Part shown: positions 44,816 through 56,340 of the stretch, piece by piece
Position numbering within the stretch: position 1 is the first letter of the stretch
Layout: every line of letters starts with the position of its first letter
Translations under genes and position numbers: made by a program
Source of the DNA: Sycobia sp. Sy_11
Lineage: Eukaryota > Arthropoda > Insecta > Hymenoptera > Epichrysomallidae
DNA length: 64,000 nucleotides
Reading direction: 5' to 3'
NCBI GenBank assembly: GCA_018907035.1
Contig: JACCIC010000125.1
Span: 62,001-126,000, forward strand
Notes under the pieces: model-generated
Told to the model about the DNA's origin: nothing
Seen by the model: the letters and a program-made list of their open reading frames with translations, nothing else
Database searches by the model: none

Positions 44816-45360
44816 ATGTTTTCATCTATCCAATTTGTTTCTTCTTCATTAATTTGTCATCATTTGTCATTACCAATCCATAATTTGTTTTGTCATTTGT
44901 GTTTGGTCGTTACATGTCATCATGTATCTATCTTCATTATTTTTATATTTTCCTATTCTTCCTTATTTATTAATTTATCTCTTTGTCTTTACTTCACTAC
45001 TATCCATTATTATTCATTTCTTTTTTTTATCCTTATTTTATCCCTGTCCATTCTATCATTATCCGTTTGTCCATCTGTGTTATTTAATTATGTTATTCTC
45101 TTTGTTTTCACTAATTGATTATTCATATTTTACCTTTACTATTAATATTCATTTATCACTACTCACCGCTTTGTGTCCTTTATTATTTATTATTTAATGT
45201 TTTATTGTTGTTTTTTTCTCACTAATTTATCATTCATTTTTTTCTCTTTATCATCACTATCCATATTACCACAATGCATATTCTGTCCTCGATCGTTTAT
45301 TTATCCAATTTTTTTTGTCTTCATATTAACTCTATTTATATAAACTTTCTTTTTTTCTAT

Positions 45361-45595
45361 TAGTGCCTCTCGGCACGCGTCCGTGCCGTGGCGTAGGGTA
45401 GGCCTCCTCGCCGTTCCATCAGCCGACGGCTATGCGTGGCTCGTGGCGCGGGGAGGTAAGGGCAAGGGACCGTGTCGAGCACAAGGCGCGACGGCGTGCG
45501 CGAGCGGCTTAAGGTTTTCTTGTCCGCGGGATGGCGCACGCGTCGTCGTTTTCTGGACAAGTCGGCGCGGGTGCCTAGTGACTCTTGTCACAATA
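45361..45595. other. Short GC-rich block ending TGTCACA before (TA)n
   Basis: Abrupt GC-rich island with no recognised protein. It is bounded on the right by CTTGTCACA and a TA tract, as an LTR-type end would be. See the block at 41284. Confidence 0.35.
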
Positions 45596-47398
45596 TATAT
45601 ATATCTACGTATTTTCTTAAAATTTTGAGTTTAAAACTTTATAATAAGAATGCGTTGAACTTAATAATAAGACTAATTTGATATAAAAAATTATACTTTC
45701 TGTAAATTATTTATATAATAACATACATTAAATTTTTATATAATAAATTTTATTTCATTGCTATTTACATTATATCATGCATTCATTAAAATTAATTCAA
45801 TAGTTATTAGAATACAACAAATATTTATTTAAATTTATGTTTTAAACAGAAACATATTGTGGGGTACCCACATGCCAAGTCTGCCAACAGAGGGCAGCTT
45901 GGCACTTTAGTTAACCCGTGAGCGACCACACAGGCCTCCGGTTAATATATAAGCTATATATAAGTAAGTATATATTATATATAATATATTATATATAATA
46001 TATTATATATAAGTTAAGTATATATTATATATAAATGCATATACTATTCATTGGAATCCATAAATGAATTTCATAATTTATAACTATAAGAGATCTAAAA
46101 TTGATATATAAGATTTTTATAATTGCCCACAGCGTACTGCGATAGTGTAATTAATAAGAAGTTAGCTTGTGAATCCAAAGGTCTGCTAATAGAATAGATG
46201 TCTAATAATAGAATAGATAGAATCCCAGTTAGCTCGAAGTTTTGAAATAAATGTAATAAAAGTAAATTAACGTATAAATTGTAAAAGAATTTAAAAATTT
46301 TTTCGCTTAGTTTAAACTTTTGATTTTTAAAGTCAAGAAAATAATACTTTGAATCAATGAACTACTTTTAAACATTTACATACTTCAATTTTCATGTTAT
46401 TGAAAATAAAAACGTATTTCAAGTAATTATTGTTTTAAAGATAAGAATCGAGTTCTTCATTTTAAATTAAATTTCTTGAGTGAAGTCTTGAAATTCTTAA
46501 GCCAAGTATATATTCACTTAATTTTGTCGGCTTGAATCAAATATCTAAATTTTTTGATTCCAAAATTTTCAGTTATTGGTTCAAGAAAATATTTTCACCC
46601 ATTTTCTATAAAATCTTGACAAAAATCTAAGAGATATTTAATTAATCCAAGAATTTATTTTCCTGATTTTAAATTGGAAATCATTGGTTCCAGATGATAT
46701 TTTCTTTAGATAAGAAAATATTTATTTAATTTCCAATATTTGTGTTCTGCTGTTGAGAAAATATAAGCTTTATTTTAGTACCTACTTACTTGGTTAAAGT
46801 TTATGCGATTACTCTGTTAAAGAAAATATTTACTTAGTACAGAAAATCGCATAAATTTCTTGAATTAAGTAATATTTACTTTATATTAGTATTTTAGCAG
46901 TATATAATTTTAATGAATTATTTCGAAAAATCTATTTCTTAAACTTAGAACATTTTTATTTAATTAATTCGATAATATTGTTCTTTTGATAGTATCAGAA
47001 AAATCTTTGACCACAGATTTGATCAATCTATAATTTAAGTATTTAGATTATTTGCAATTCTAGCTATTAGATTTTCTGAATTCAATGCATTACTTTTTTG
47101 TTTTAATATAATAACCTTCTGATTCAAAATTTTGTTTTCTTAGATTAAGAACATATTAATTTATATATGTATTGTGTAACTCTGTTCTATATATACTGTA
47201 TAAAAACAATTAAATACTAATGTCTAGAAAATATTAGTTTGATTCTGTAAAGCCTTTTTTAGAGAATCAAAAGTATTGTGTTGAGGTATATGATTACTAA
47301 ATTAAAGAAATTCTTATATTTCTTATATAAATTATTATAATTAAATAAATATTTACTTGACTGAATTTTTGTTCTTAAGAAAATCTATTCTCTTGGTT
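45596..47398. other. IWS1 intron sequence, AT-rich
   Basis: It contains a palindromic TATATTATATATAATATAT array (about 45968-46040), preceded by an isolated GC-richer segment (45858-45940, GGGGTACCCACATGCC) that looks like a repeat fragment. No gene. Confidence 0.5.
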
Positions 47399-47842
47399 TA
47401 AGAAAATCATGTTTTTCCTGAATGTAAGTTAATATTTCGATCGCCTTCAAATTTTGAATACGTATGCTATACGGTCAGGATTAAATGATAGGATATTTTT
47501 TACTGCAAATTTAACAAAAAGAAAAATAACAAAATGATGGCAACAATTGTTGCATGTATATCGATAAACTGCCTGCTAGGCCTCGTACAACGTGCGTGCA
47601 GATGGAGAGGTAATAAACAGTAAGAAAATCATGTTTTTCCTGAATGTAAGTTAATATTTCGATCGCCTTCAAATTTTGAATACGTATGCTATACGGTCAG
47701 GATTAAATGATAGGATATTTTTTACTGCAAATTTAACAAAAAGAAAAATAACAAAATGATGGCAACAATTGTTGCATGTATATCGGTAAACTGCCTGCTA
47801 GGCCTCGTACAACGTGCGTGCAGATGGAGAGGTAATAAACAG
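47399..47842. repeat. 222-bp tandem duplication, one mismatch
   Basis: Copies 47399-47620 and 47621-47842 both start TAAGAAAATCATG and end TAATAAACAG. The only difference I see is ATATCGATA versus ATATCGGTA. Recent, or kept identical by conversion. Confidence 0.96.
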
Positions 47843-48001
47843 TAAGAGCAGGTGAGAGAAAGAAAGGAAACAGTATAGAGGACACTCGCGGGTACATGCA
47901 GGTACATGATATGGCAACACCCACCAACATCGAGTAATCCACATTAATTCATAATTGGATTTTTCTTTTCTCCCCTCCCCCTCTCGCTCTCACATCCCCA
48001 T

Positions 48002-48011
48002 TCTCTCTCTC

Positions 48012-48080
<69 letters not shown>
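48002..48080. repeat. (CT)n microsatellite
   Basis: About 39 CT units with one CCC interruption, preceded by a C/T-rich stretch. Confidence 0.97.
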
Positions 48081-48084
<4 letters not shown>

Positions 48085-48695
48085 TCTCCATACAAGGTAG
48101 TTATGTGTTACATATGATTATATAGGATTCTGATATGATACTCCAAAAATATAAAAAGCAATCAAATAATTTTTGAAAAAGTTTACAGTCTATAATTAGC
48201 AGATCTATTGCATTCGTAAACATAAATCAATTGCTGACAATGGCCATGAATGTTATCTCAATGTTAAGTTAATTTTTTTAAAGCGTACATATATTTTGTT
48301 GCAACTTAATTATTTTAGTTCAGTAGAGAAACTTTATAAAATTAAATCAAATATACATTTTTTTAGTTCCAAGTAAAACGTATGTCATAGAAATAAGTCT
48401 ATACTGAAAAAAAATTTTATAGATTTAAATAAAGGGTTGATTCGTATACCATTAATTAACCATTTATTCAAAATAAGTAATTTATACATTTAAAATACTG
48501 AATGTTTAGTTAAATACAGTAAATATTTTTTTGATATATGAGAATTGAGAATTTAAACAAAATATAACATTCTACTGTAGTATTTTAACTTATTAGACCG
48601 TCGTTTTCGTAATCTTCAACGATGTAAACGTACACTATATATTATATTGCAATAAATACTAACTATATTTACATATTTTTCCATCATTTTTATTG

Positions 48696-48753
<58 letters not shown>

Positions 48754-50229
48754 ATATTGTATTATACGAAACGCAATGGTAGTGAATGTTCAACGCACAT
48801 AATCTGCCGTTCAAGCTTTAGGCTTCCTGATCAGAATGTTAATTAGGATTATTATTAGGACTTAATGCTAATAAATAGAGTGTGTTTAACTGTTTAATAA
48901 GGCAGTTACATGTACTCTTCTGCACTAAAAATCTTAATTTTAAAAATTACTTACACAACTAAAACATACTTTAAATTTATTTTATACAAAAGTATAGAAT
49001 AAGGCAAGTATGGTGTATTAGAAATTCTAATCATTTAAAAATATTTGTAACTTAACAAATATTTTTTGCTCTTTAAATAAACTGAACTATTCATTTCAAA
49101 TACAGGGTTGTTTCTAAATTGCAAAATATTCGTTCCTATTAAGGCTGTATATTTTTGTTTCAATAGAATTTGAATGAATGTTTGTTGGATTGCAATAAAT
49201 ATACTTTTATGAAATTGACTTATTTGCATTTGGAATTGTTTTCAGTGTGTAGCGCAACGCAAATTATGTTATTAGATAAGTAATATTATGTTTATATAAA
49301 CTTGTAGTCTTATTGTACAGTTCATCACAGAAAATAAAGCTGTCTGTGACGATCTCGAGAAGAGATTCGTAGAATAATTTTTTCCATCTATTGTCTAGTA
49401 CCCGAAGGATTTAATTTTTAGGCTTTTATAAAAATTTTATTTTACAGAATCTTTAACAGAGTGTGTGTTGTTGAGCATTATTATACTACTGACAGAAAAA
49501 TCTAGTTACTTTTTGAATGAACAAAAATGCGATTGTATCTGCATATTATATTAGTCGCCTTACTTTAGTATATTGAAATATTGTTTCTGGTTTTTGAAGT
49601 GTTTATCATAAATATAATGGTGAAAATTTGAGGAAATTTCATTTTTATAGTGAAAACCATAACACTGTAAAAATCTGGTTTTTCGAAATTATCTTGTAAA
49701 ATACGAAAAGTTCGAAAAGAATTGTTAAGAGAAGTTATAAATTCCACTAAAAAACATATTTCTTATTCTATACATTTTTCTGTACCAAGAGTTCCCAAAA
49801 AAATATATTCAAACTAACCGAGGATATAGAATAGTCAATGAGAATATTACGGTGAAGTGCATTGTAGTTAATAAAAAACATTTAAAGAAAAAATATATAG
49901 ATTAAAAAATATGTATTTTGATGAGAGTATGAACTTTTAGTTACATCATTTAATGGAATTTTTTGTATTTTACGAGATAAGTTAGAAAAACAATATTTTC
50001 ACTGGGTATTAATGTGATAATTGAAATTATCCCCAATTTTTACTACCATATATATAATCAGAATCGTAAAAAACGTATATATAAAAATTTTAATAAAAAT
50101 CGCGTTAGTCGACTACTTGAACAATTTGGTAGCTCTTTGCTATAAGAGATTTTCTCAGCTTTGATGTTTGCCAGTTTTCCTTAAAGTTGCCGTAGGTTTC
50201 AAAACTTCGAGCTGCTTGCTAGCTGCTGC

Positions 50230-50234
<5 letters not shown>
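48081..50234. other. IWS1 intron sequence, AT-rich
   Basis: No gene; includes a (TA)n tract at 48698-48743. Confidence 0.6.
48698..48743. repeat. (TA)n microsatellite
   Basis: About 22 TA units. Confidence 0.95.

Positions 50235-50271
<37 letters not shown>
50235..50271. repeat. (TA)n microsatellite
   Basis: About 18 TA units, followed by a GC-rich stretch of about 250 bp (50280-50530) with no recognised content. Confidence 0.95.
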
Positions 50272-50278
<7 letters not shown>

Positions 50279-50599
50279 GCAATAAAATTTCTTTTTAGTC
50301 AGTATAAGCTACTCATCTTTTATTGCACCCTCCGCTGCCAGCCTATTGTCTCGACAAACTTTTCCTCTGCACGCGCAGAAGACAGTCGTCTCCCCCCTCG
50401 ATCGCACCATCGCACGAGCTCCAAAAACAACATCTGGAATATCGCACGAAACGGCCAGTACCTCGCTTTGGCCGCCAGAGGCCCTCGTTTTCAGTCGAAA
50501 ATTTTCACTGCAGCCTGGCCCATAAGCGTCGGCGATCTTCCCTTATTATCTCTGGTAAGATAATAAGGATAATAAGCTAAAAGATACGGATAAGCCAAA

Positions 50600-51285
50600 A
50601 AGTGAGGACGAGGAGTTAAACGCTTTGCTCGATGGAAGATCCCTGTATCGGCACTGGTGATGATAAATGAATTTATTATGACAACCTTAAACGCAGAAAA
50701 TCGTATACAAAGCCCAGAGAGCCCGCTCAATCAACGCCGAAACGAAATATTTCTTTAATAAAGTCATGCTCAGCATATGGTGGGATTAAAAAGATGTCGT
50801 ATGATACTAACTACTTCCGAGTAGTACATACCATCAAAGGACCATTGTGTCGAACCCAATTTATTCGTTTGAAGCGAGCATTGCATGAAAAACGGACAGA
50901 ATATGAGACCAGGCATGAGACCGTAATTTTTCATCTCGATAACGCTTGGCCACATGTTCCGGCTTCAATCAAAAACTATTTGGAGAATAATGGTGGATGG
51001 GAAATTCTGCCTCACCCGCATTATATTGCAGACTTGGCACCATTTGACTACTACTTGTTTCGATGAATGGAGAACGCTCGTACGGGAATACGTTTCAGTT
51101 CGATACGTTCTTGGGCTCGAAAGACGAGAAAATTTTTTATCTGGAATTCATAAATTGCCAGAAAGATGGTAAAAAGATACAGCTTTTGATGGATGATACT
51201 TTCAATAAAGGACGTGTAACTACGTTTTCATAATAAAATCCCAGATTTTGAAAACAACGCTAGAAACTTACTTGGACATCCAATA
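50600..51285 (+). pseudogene. mariner remnant, C-terminal half
   Basis: Starts near DEELNALLDGRSLYRH (HTH region), then jumps to the catalytic part. KRALHEKRTEYETRHETVIF leads to HLDNAWPHVPASIKNYL (second Asp motif), LPHPHYIADLAPFDYYLF (third motif) and a KLPERW tail. The terminal repeat reads GCTAGAAACTTACTTGG. Frameshifted and missing its middle. Confidence 0.8.
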
Positions 51286-51317
51286 TATTTTTAAATTATA
51301 TATTCCAATAGTTAAAA

Positions 51318-51988
51318 GCTTTTATTTTATTTTATTTTATATTTATTTAGAGTCTTTTCAAAATCTAAAATTGAGTCCTTTGAAATAAGATCATTTATTA
51401 GCATGTACTTAAGATCTTTTTTAAAGGATAAAGGATTTCTCCCATTTTAAAATTGTCCCTGTTTCAAGTCTTCTTTTTGCTTTATTGATTGGATTCATTG
51501 AAGAGATTTTATTTTATTTCGGGAGGCGTATTATGTGCAGAAATTACGGTTAAACAAACTTTTGGCAGATTTAATTATTTCCTACTAAATTTTTCTGAAG
51601 AACTATAAAGTACTCTGAATTATTCATTCATAATTTATTGTTTTCAAACAATTATTAAATAATGACCTTATACAATGAGTAATGTAAATAATTTATGTCA
51701 TATTGAGTTATCATCTTATCCTCATAAAGATTTCTATTTAATAATGTTTTTGTGATGAAATGAAATTTTAATTAAAGAATGCGTAAATCTAGTTTGTCCT
51801 AAGTATCACCGTCTTAGAAATATCTTATAAAGTACTATGTTATAAAAGAAGTGCGATTTCATTGCCCATATACATTACGTATTAAAAACTTCTACATAGT
51901 AGTAAAAAAATATTGTGCAACAGTTTTTTCAAAAATTGAAGTTCTCCTCCCTCCTGTAAAAAGTAATAAAAATATTCAATTGAAGATT
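51318..51988. repeat. 670-bp repeat, copy A
   Basis: Matches 57515-58188 nearly base for base (small indels and scattered substitutions), from AAAGCTTTTATTTTATTTTA to CAATTGAAGATTAT. It sits just right of a mariner remnant, as does copy B. Class unknown; no coding potential. Confidence 0.88.
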
Positions 51989-54182
51989 ATCAGTTTGTTC
52001 ATAATGAAAACTTAATAAAATTAAAAAAAAAAATTTAATAGTATAAAAAATAATATTAAAAATTGAACCTAATTTTTATACCAAATTTCTCATAGAATAT
52101 AAATTTTATTTCATTTAATAATTTTGAAAACCTAACTCAAAGTGCAAAAAAATCCAGTAGAATTTATTTTGCTCCCTAGAGAGGAAAAGTAGTATTTTGC
52201 ACCCTGAATATGGTAAAATTAATATTTGAAAGAGAAAAACTAATTTAGCGACTTCCATTTCGACGATAGACTTATTATTCAAAGCGAAATACACAAAATA
52301 TTATTTATAATTCAACATAAAACAACAGGCTCGTAGATGTAGGAGAAACTAATTTTGTTATCGGTTTTATCTTGTAGAATTCTGAGTTTCAAATATAAAC
52401 TAAATCCTGATTGATATAATATCTTGTCTTAGTCTATAATTTCATCAGAGTTAAAGTTCAAACAGGGTATTCTAGAGTTCTATTCCACAACTTACGCGTC
52501 TCTCTATTAATTTCCATTTAGAAAATAGTAAAATTTTTACTAGATAATTGTTTCCTATTATCCAATTCTGGAGATACAGAACACGGTTTTTCATATTTGT
52601 TATCATTTCCTTTCCATAGTAAATAGATGTATCACAGAAGGTTGATTCCATATTTCTCATTCATTTTATGCTCTTTTCCTTGGCACCAAATTTTTATAAT
52701 TTTCACTTTCTGTATGCCACTAAAAAAGTATATAACATTAAAAATGTTTATATTTATAAGTATTAGAGTTCAAAACGTCTTTAATTTTTAATATAACACT
52801 AGCAATAAATCAATTTCTCTCTTTAATAATGGTTAAGAATAATAACACAGATCTACATAGTTCTGTTATTAGCGAACTGAATTTAATTTCGAAATTAATT
52901 TTTTGCGTAAAATTCGGATCCAAAGTCGGAATTTATTCAGCACCTCAAGTTTTTTAGATATCTTGATCTAAAGGGTCAGAAAGGCGGTTTTGTCGCATAT
53001 TTGAGATCCCACAACGTTACTGAAAAAATTTTTTCTATAAATGGGGACAGACATATTGCTGGTTTACTCTTATACTTTACGATCCATTTAGTTTTGAGAT
53101 ATCTTCTTATTTCATCGAGATATTGATTATCGTATTCAAGTAGTTCAGCAGTCTCTAAAGAGCTTATTTCCCGTATTTTCACATATAACATGTGCAAAGC
53201 TATAACCATAGACTCTTATACCCTAATATTCTTAACCCTTAAGCCTTGTAACCTGTGACGCTATAACTCCAGACTCTTGGAGAAATAGTTTTTGACCGGG
53301 TGCATTAAATTTTTAGACGTGTAACTGTTATATGGCTTTTCTTCCTTTACACTCATCACTATTTCAAAATCACTTATTTTTATTAAATCACTAACCTAAA
53401 AACCTATAAATATGCCTTCTTTCATTTTTGCATCACTCAGACTGGAATATTCTTGAACGAACAAAATTAGTTATTGAGAGAAATTAATGATATACTATTT
53501 TGATGAAAAAAAAGATATCTCAAATCTTAAATATGGATTATAAAGGGTAAAAGTAGACCTTTCGGATGGCTTTCCCTCTCTTTAGAAGGAAAAATTTCAT
53601 GATGATCTGAGACTTCAAATTTCTCTAAAACCACCTTTTTGCTCTTTTTGTTTAGGACATATAAAAAACCTTACGTGATGGGAAAATTTAAATATCAATT
53701 CTGATTCAAATTCTACGAAAAAAATTACTTTAGAAGTGAATCTCAGGCAACAACAATCACTAACCCTTAGATACTTAAACTTATGGACAAAATTCATTTC
53801 TTTCTGGCTCATTTTTTCTTATTAATCAATATTATAATTAATATATTATCATCAATCTTTATATCAGTATAAGTCCATCATTAATTATTAGAATTTTTGA
53901 TTCGTACATTATTATTCTAAAAAATTGCATTTCTTTATATTCCATTTACATAAAATTTCGAAGATAATGAGATAATCTGTGAACAAATTTTCAATGTACT
54001 GTAAAACAGCAGCAAAATAGTAATGAAATTTATTAAAGATTTAATGAAAATAATTATAAAAATTAAAAATGATGATTTGATGATTCATATTTTACTATAT
54101 TTTACTCTATTAAATTCAAATATTTATATAATTATATTAATATTCCGATTAATATCATGTTTTAATTTACTGATCTTTTCAG
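51989..54182. other. End of the second visible IWS1 intron
   Basis: AT-rich with no recognisable feature until the acceptor TTTACTGATCTTTTCAG at 54182. Confidence 0.6.
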
Positions 54183-54305
54183 ATAACCAAAAAACAAATG
54201 AATCGTTTTGAGCGACATATGAAAAACTTCATGGATAGCAAAAGAATGAGATCTGCACGTAGAGCAGTTGATATATCCATTGAAGGAAGAAAAATGTCTT
54301 TGTGA
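54183..54305 (+). CDS. IWS1: IWS1, terminal coding exon
   Basis: A 123-nt exon in phase 0 with the exon before it. It encodes [40 protein letters not shown] and stop TGA (54303-54305). The RFE.HM..F.D.KR and AV.ISIEG.KM.L-stop endings are the conserved extreme C-terminus of IWS1. With exons at 11243 and 36560 this closes the gene. Confidence 0.95.
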   Translation: MTKKQMNRFERHMKNFMDSKRMRSARRAVDISIEGRKMSL

Positions 54306-54440
54306 ATTCAATTTAATCGATAATGTTAAGAATTTTAGGTGAAATTAGAGAACTAATAGAGATTATCTATATGATAAATAAAGTGTAATATAAAGAAACT
54401 TGTAAGTTGATGCTTTAGTAAATAAAGATTTCTGTAACTG
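54306..54440 (+). terminator. IWS1: IWS1 3' UTR with candidate polyadenylation signals
   Basis: AATAAA occurs at 54377-54382 and 54421-54426, 72 and 116 bases after the stop. Which one is used cannot be decided from sequence. Confidence 0.5.
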
Positions 54441-55235
54441 ATACTACTCAAAAGATGCATGTTAATATGACAGTTGAGATGCACGACTTTCAAAAGAATG
54501 TCTGCAATATGTAAAGTATATCAATAAACTATATTTATATATTAGATAGCGAAGAGTAAAAGAATTTCTAGAACTAACTAATGATCTCACTACCGAATAA
54601 TTAGAATATATTAAAAAAAACTTATAAAATATTTCGGTTACTTTTTTATGAACAAATCTCTTCAGATTTTGGGTTTTGACAATAACAATTATATTATCAT
54701 ATATTTATAAAAGGTATCCCGTACTGATATTATCTACTTAGTATCTAATTTTATATTTTTATAAATGATGAGTAAAATTTTATTTTTTATAATTATTGTC
54801 TATAATTTAAATATCTATAAAGGTTAAAACATTAACAAACTTTTAACTTAGGTTTTTATGTTATACAAACTGAAGTAGAAAAGAAACAGTATCTTCATAT
54901 ACATGTTAATAATAGATATGTAAATTTACTTAAAATAAACATATATTTATTATTATAGTTATGAAATTGATTCGGTAGATTCAATTACACAAAATTGTCA
55001 ATTTTATATATAATAATATATGGCAAGGTTTCTATTAATATTAGTAGTAATTCAGTTATAAAAATATAACCGAAAAATTCTAAAAAAAATTTGAATAAAT
55101 TTTTAATCGATAATGAGATTATAGTTTCATCCTCCTTTATTATTATAGTTAAATAAATACTGGTATCTGTACCTTAATTCTAAAATCAATTCTGCTAGAA
55201 TTATGTTATATTGTGTTTTCATGTTATATTTTATA
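54441..55235. other. Intergenic AT-rich sequence, no feature seen
   Basis: Region downstream of IWS1; no gene or recognised repeat. Confidence 0.6.
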
Positions 55236-55845
55236 AGATTAAATTAATAAATATTTTTATCGGTCTTACAGTCATTATAATATAATATTTTAGCTAAAAT
55301 AATGAGAGTCAGACAATCCTTGTTTATATTCACCCCCGAAGAATCTGAAAAAGAAATTATTACTGCAATAAATTATATTAAAAATTACAAATAAAAATAA
55401 AATAATAAATAAAATAAAAATAATAAAAACAATATTCCATTTTAGTAAAGGACAACCTGACTGCCGCCACCACCTTAAATTTAGATTTACCTTTGATTAA
55501 AAGTAAATCTAAATTAAATTGAGAAACTGAGCATGCTACTTTATATACCCCATCCCCACTCCAAATTTATTGGTATAACATTTATAGGACCCCCACCTTC
55601 TTAACTTCAATTTTTAAATTCAAATTTTATATAAATAAGGAATGATAAGTGTTGTCCAATTTACACGACTTTAACATTAAATTTACATTATTGGGATTCT
55701 TCAAAATATGAATATTTTCAAGATTTTCTCTTTTATATTTATTTTTAATCTCTTGTTCTAAAATATTTACATTTTCAAAATCGAAACAATGTAATAAGTT
55801 TAAACTATGTTCTTTTAGCCCGGATGTATTATTCACGCTACATGT
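55236..55845 (-). mobile_element. PLE copy, left arm of an inverted pair, hammerhead lost
   Basis: Family tail at 55236-55270, then GTCAGACAATCCTTG and CACCCCCGAAGAATCTG blocks. Where the hammerhead should be (55478-55515) there is instead a 13-bp inverted repeat. The endonuclease C-terminal part is open at 55627-55836 on the minus strand. Confidence 0.82.
55627..55836 (-). pseudogene. PLE endonuclease C-terminal fragment
   Basis: Reads SGLKEHSLNLLHCFDFENVN, ILEQEIKNKYKRENLENIHI, LKNPNNVNLML. This is the conserved region after the GIY-YIG core in Penelope-type elements, with the FDFENV.ILE.E block. The catalytic YIG part is missing. Confidence 0.75.
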
Positions 55846-56340
55846 AAAGATTGTGACAAATATTATAATTGAACAAACGAATAGATACCTAAAATAAAGA
55901 ATATATGAGCATCAGTATAGCTTGCGCAGCATGCTATCCTGATGTACATCCGGGCTAAAAGAACATAATTTAGACTTGTTACATTCTTTTGATTTTGAAA
56001 ATGTAGATATTTTAGAACGAAGTATTAAAAATAAATATAAAAGTTAAACTCTTGAAAATATTCATATTTTGAAGAATCCCAATAATGTAAGTTTAATGTT
56101 AGAGTCAAGTAAATTGGACAACATTTATCATTCTTTATTAATAAAAAATGTGTATTTCGCATTTAAGTCAATAAAGTAGGGGTACTGTAAATATTATAGT
56201 TATTATTATATAGTAAATATTATATAGTGGGGATAGGGTATATAGAATAGCATGCTAGGTTTTTGATTTTAGTTTAGCCTCTGAGGATGAACCGTAGCAG
56301 TTCGAAATGTCGAACACCAAAGGTGAATCTAAATTGTAAT
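55846..56340 (+). mobile_element. PLE copy, right arm of the inverted pair, 3'-truncated
   Basis: Begins with endonuclease sequence (TGTAAAGATTGTGACAAATA; CKDCDKYY) and continues through the C-terminal block to the pseudo-LTR with a hammerhead-like motif (56277-56316). It stops near 56335 before the family tail, so it is 3'-truncated. Confidence 0.8.
56277..56316 (+). ncRNA. Hammerhead-like motif in PLE
   Basis: CTGAGGA (56281-56287), stem II GAACC/AGTTC weakened by one mismatch, GAAA, and GTC are all present. Stem III is AUGU (one G-U) and stem I pairs poorly. Confidence 0.5.

Larger units (their letters stand above)
43640..45350. repeat. G-depleted, pyrimidine-rich low-complexity tract, interrupted by a PLE
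   Basis: The plus strand on both sides of the PLE insertion (43640-44055 and 44829-45350) is dominated by T, A and C in irregular CATT/TTATC/ATTTATT motifs with very few G. The open frames here are biased Phe/Leu/Ser/Ile/Tyr runs and not genes. Looks like a degenerate satellite. Confidence 0.6.

Noticed and set aside
44783..45197. Open frames rich in Phe, Leu, Ser and Ile
   Set aside because: They follow from the G-poor low-complexity tract, look like false membrane proteins and have no conserved pattern.
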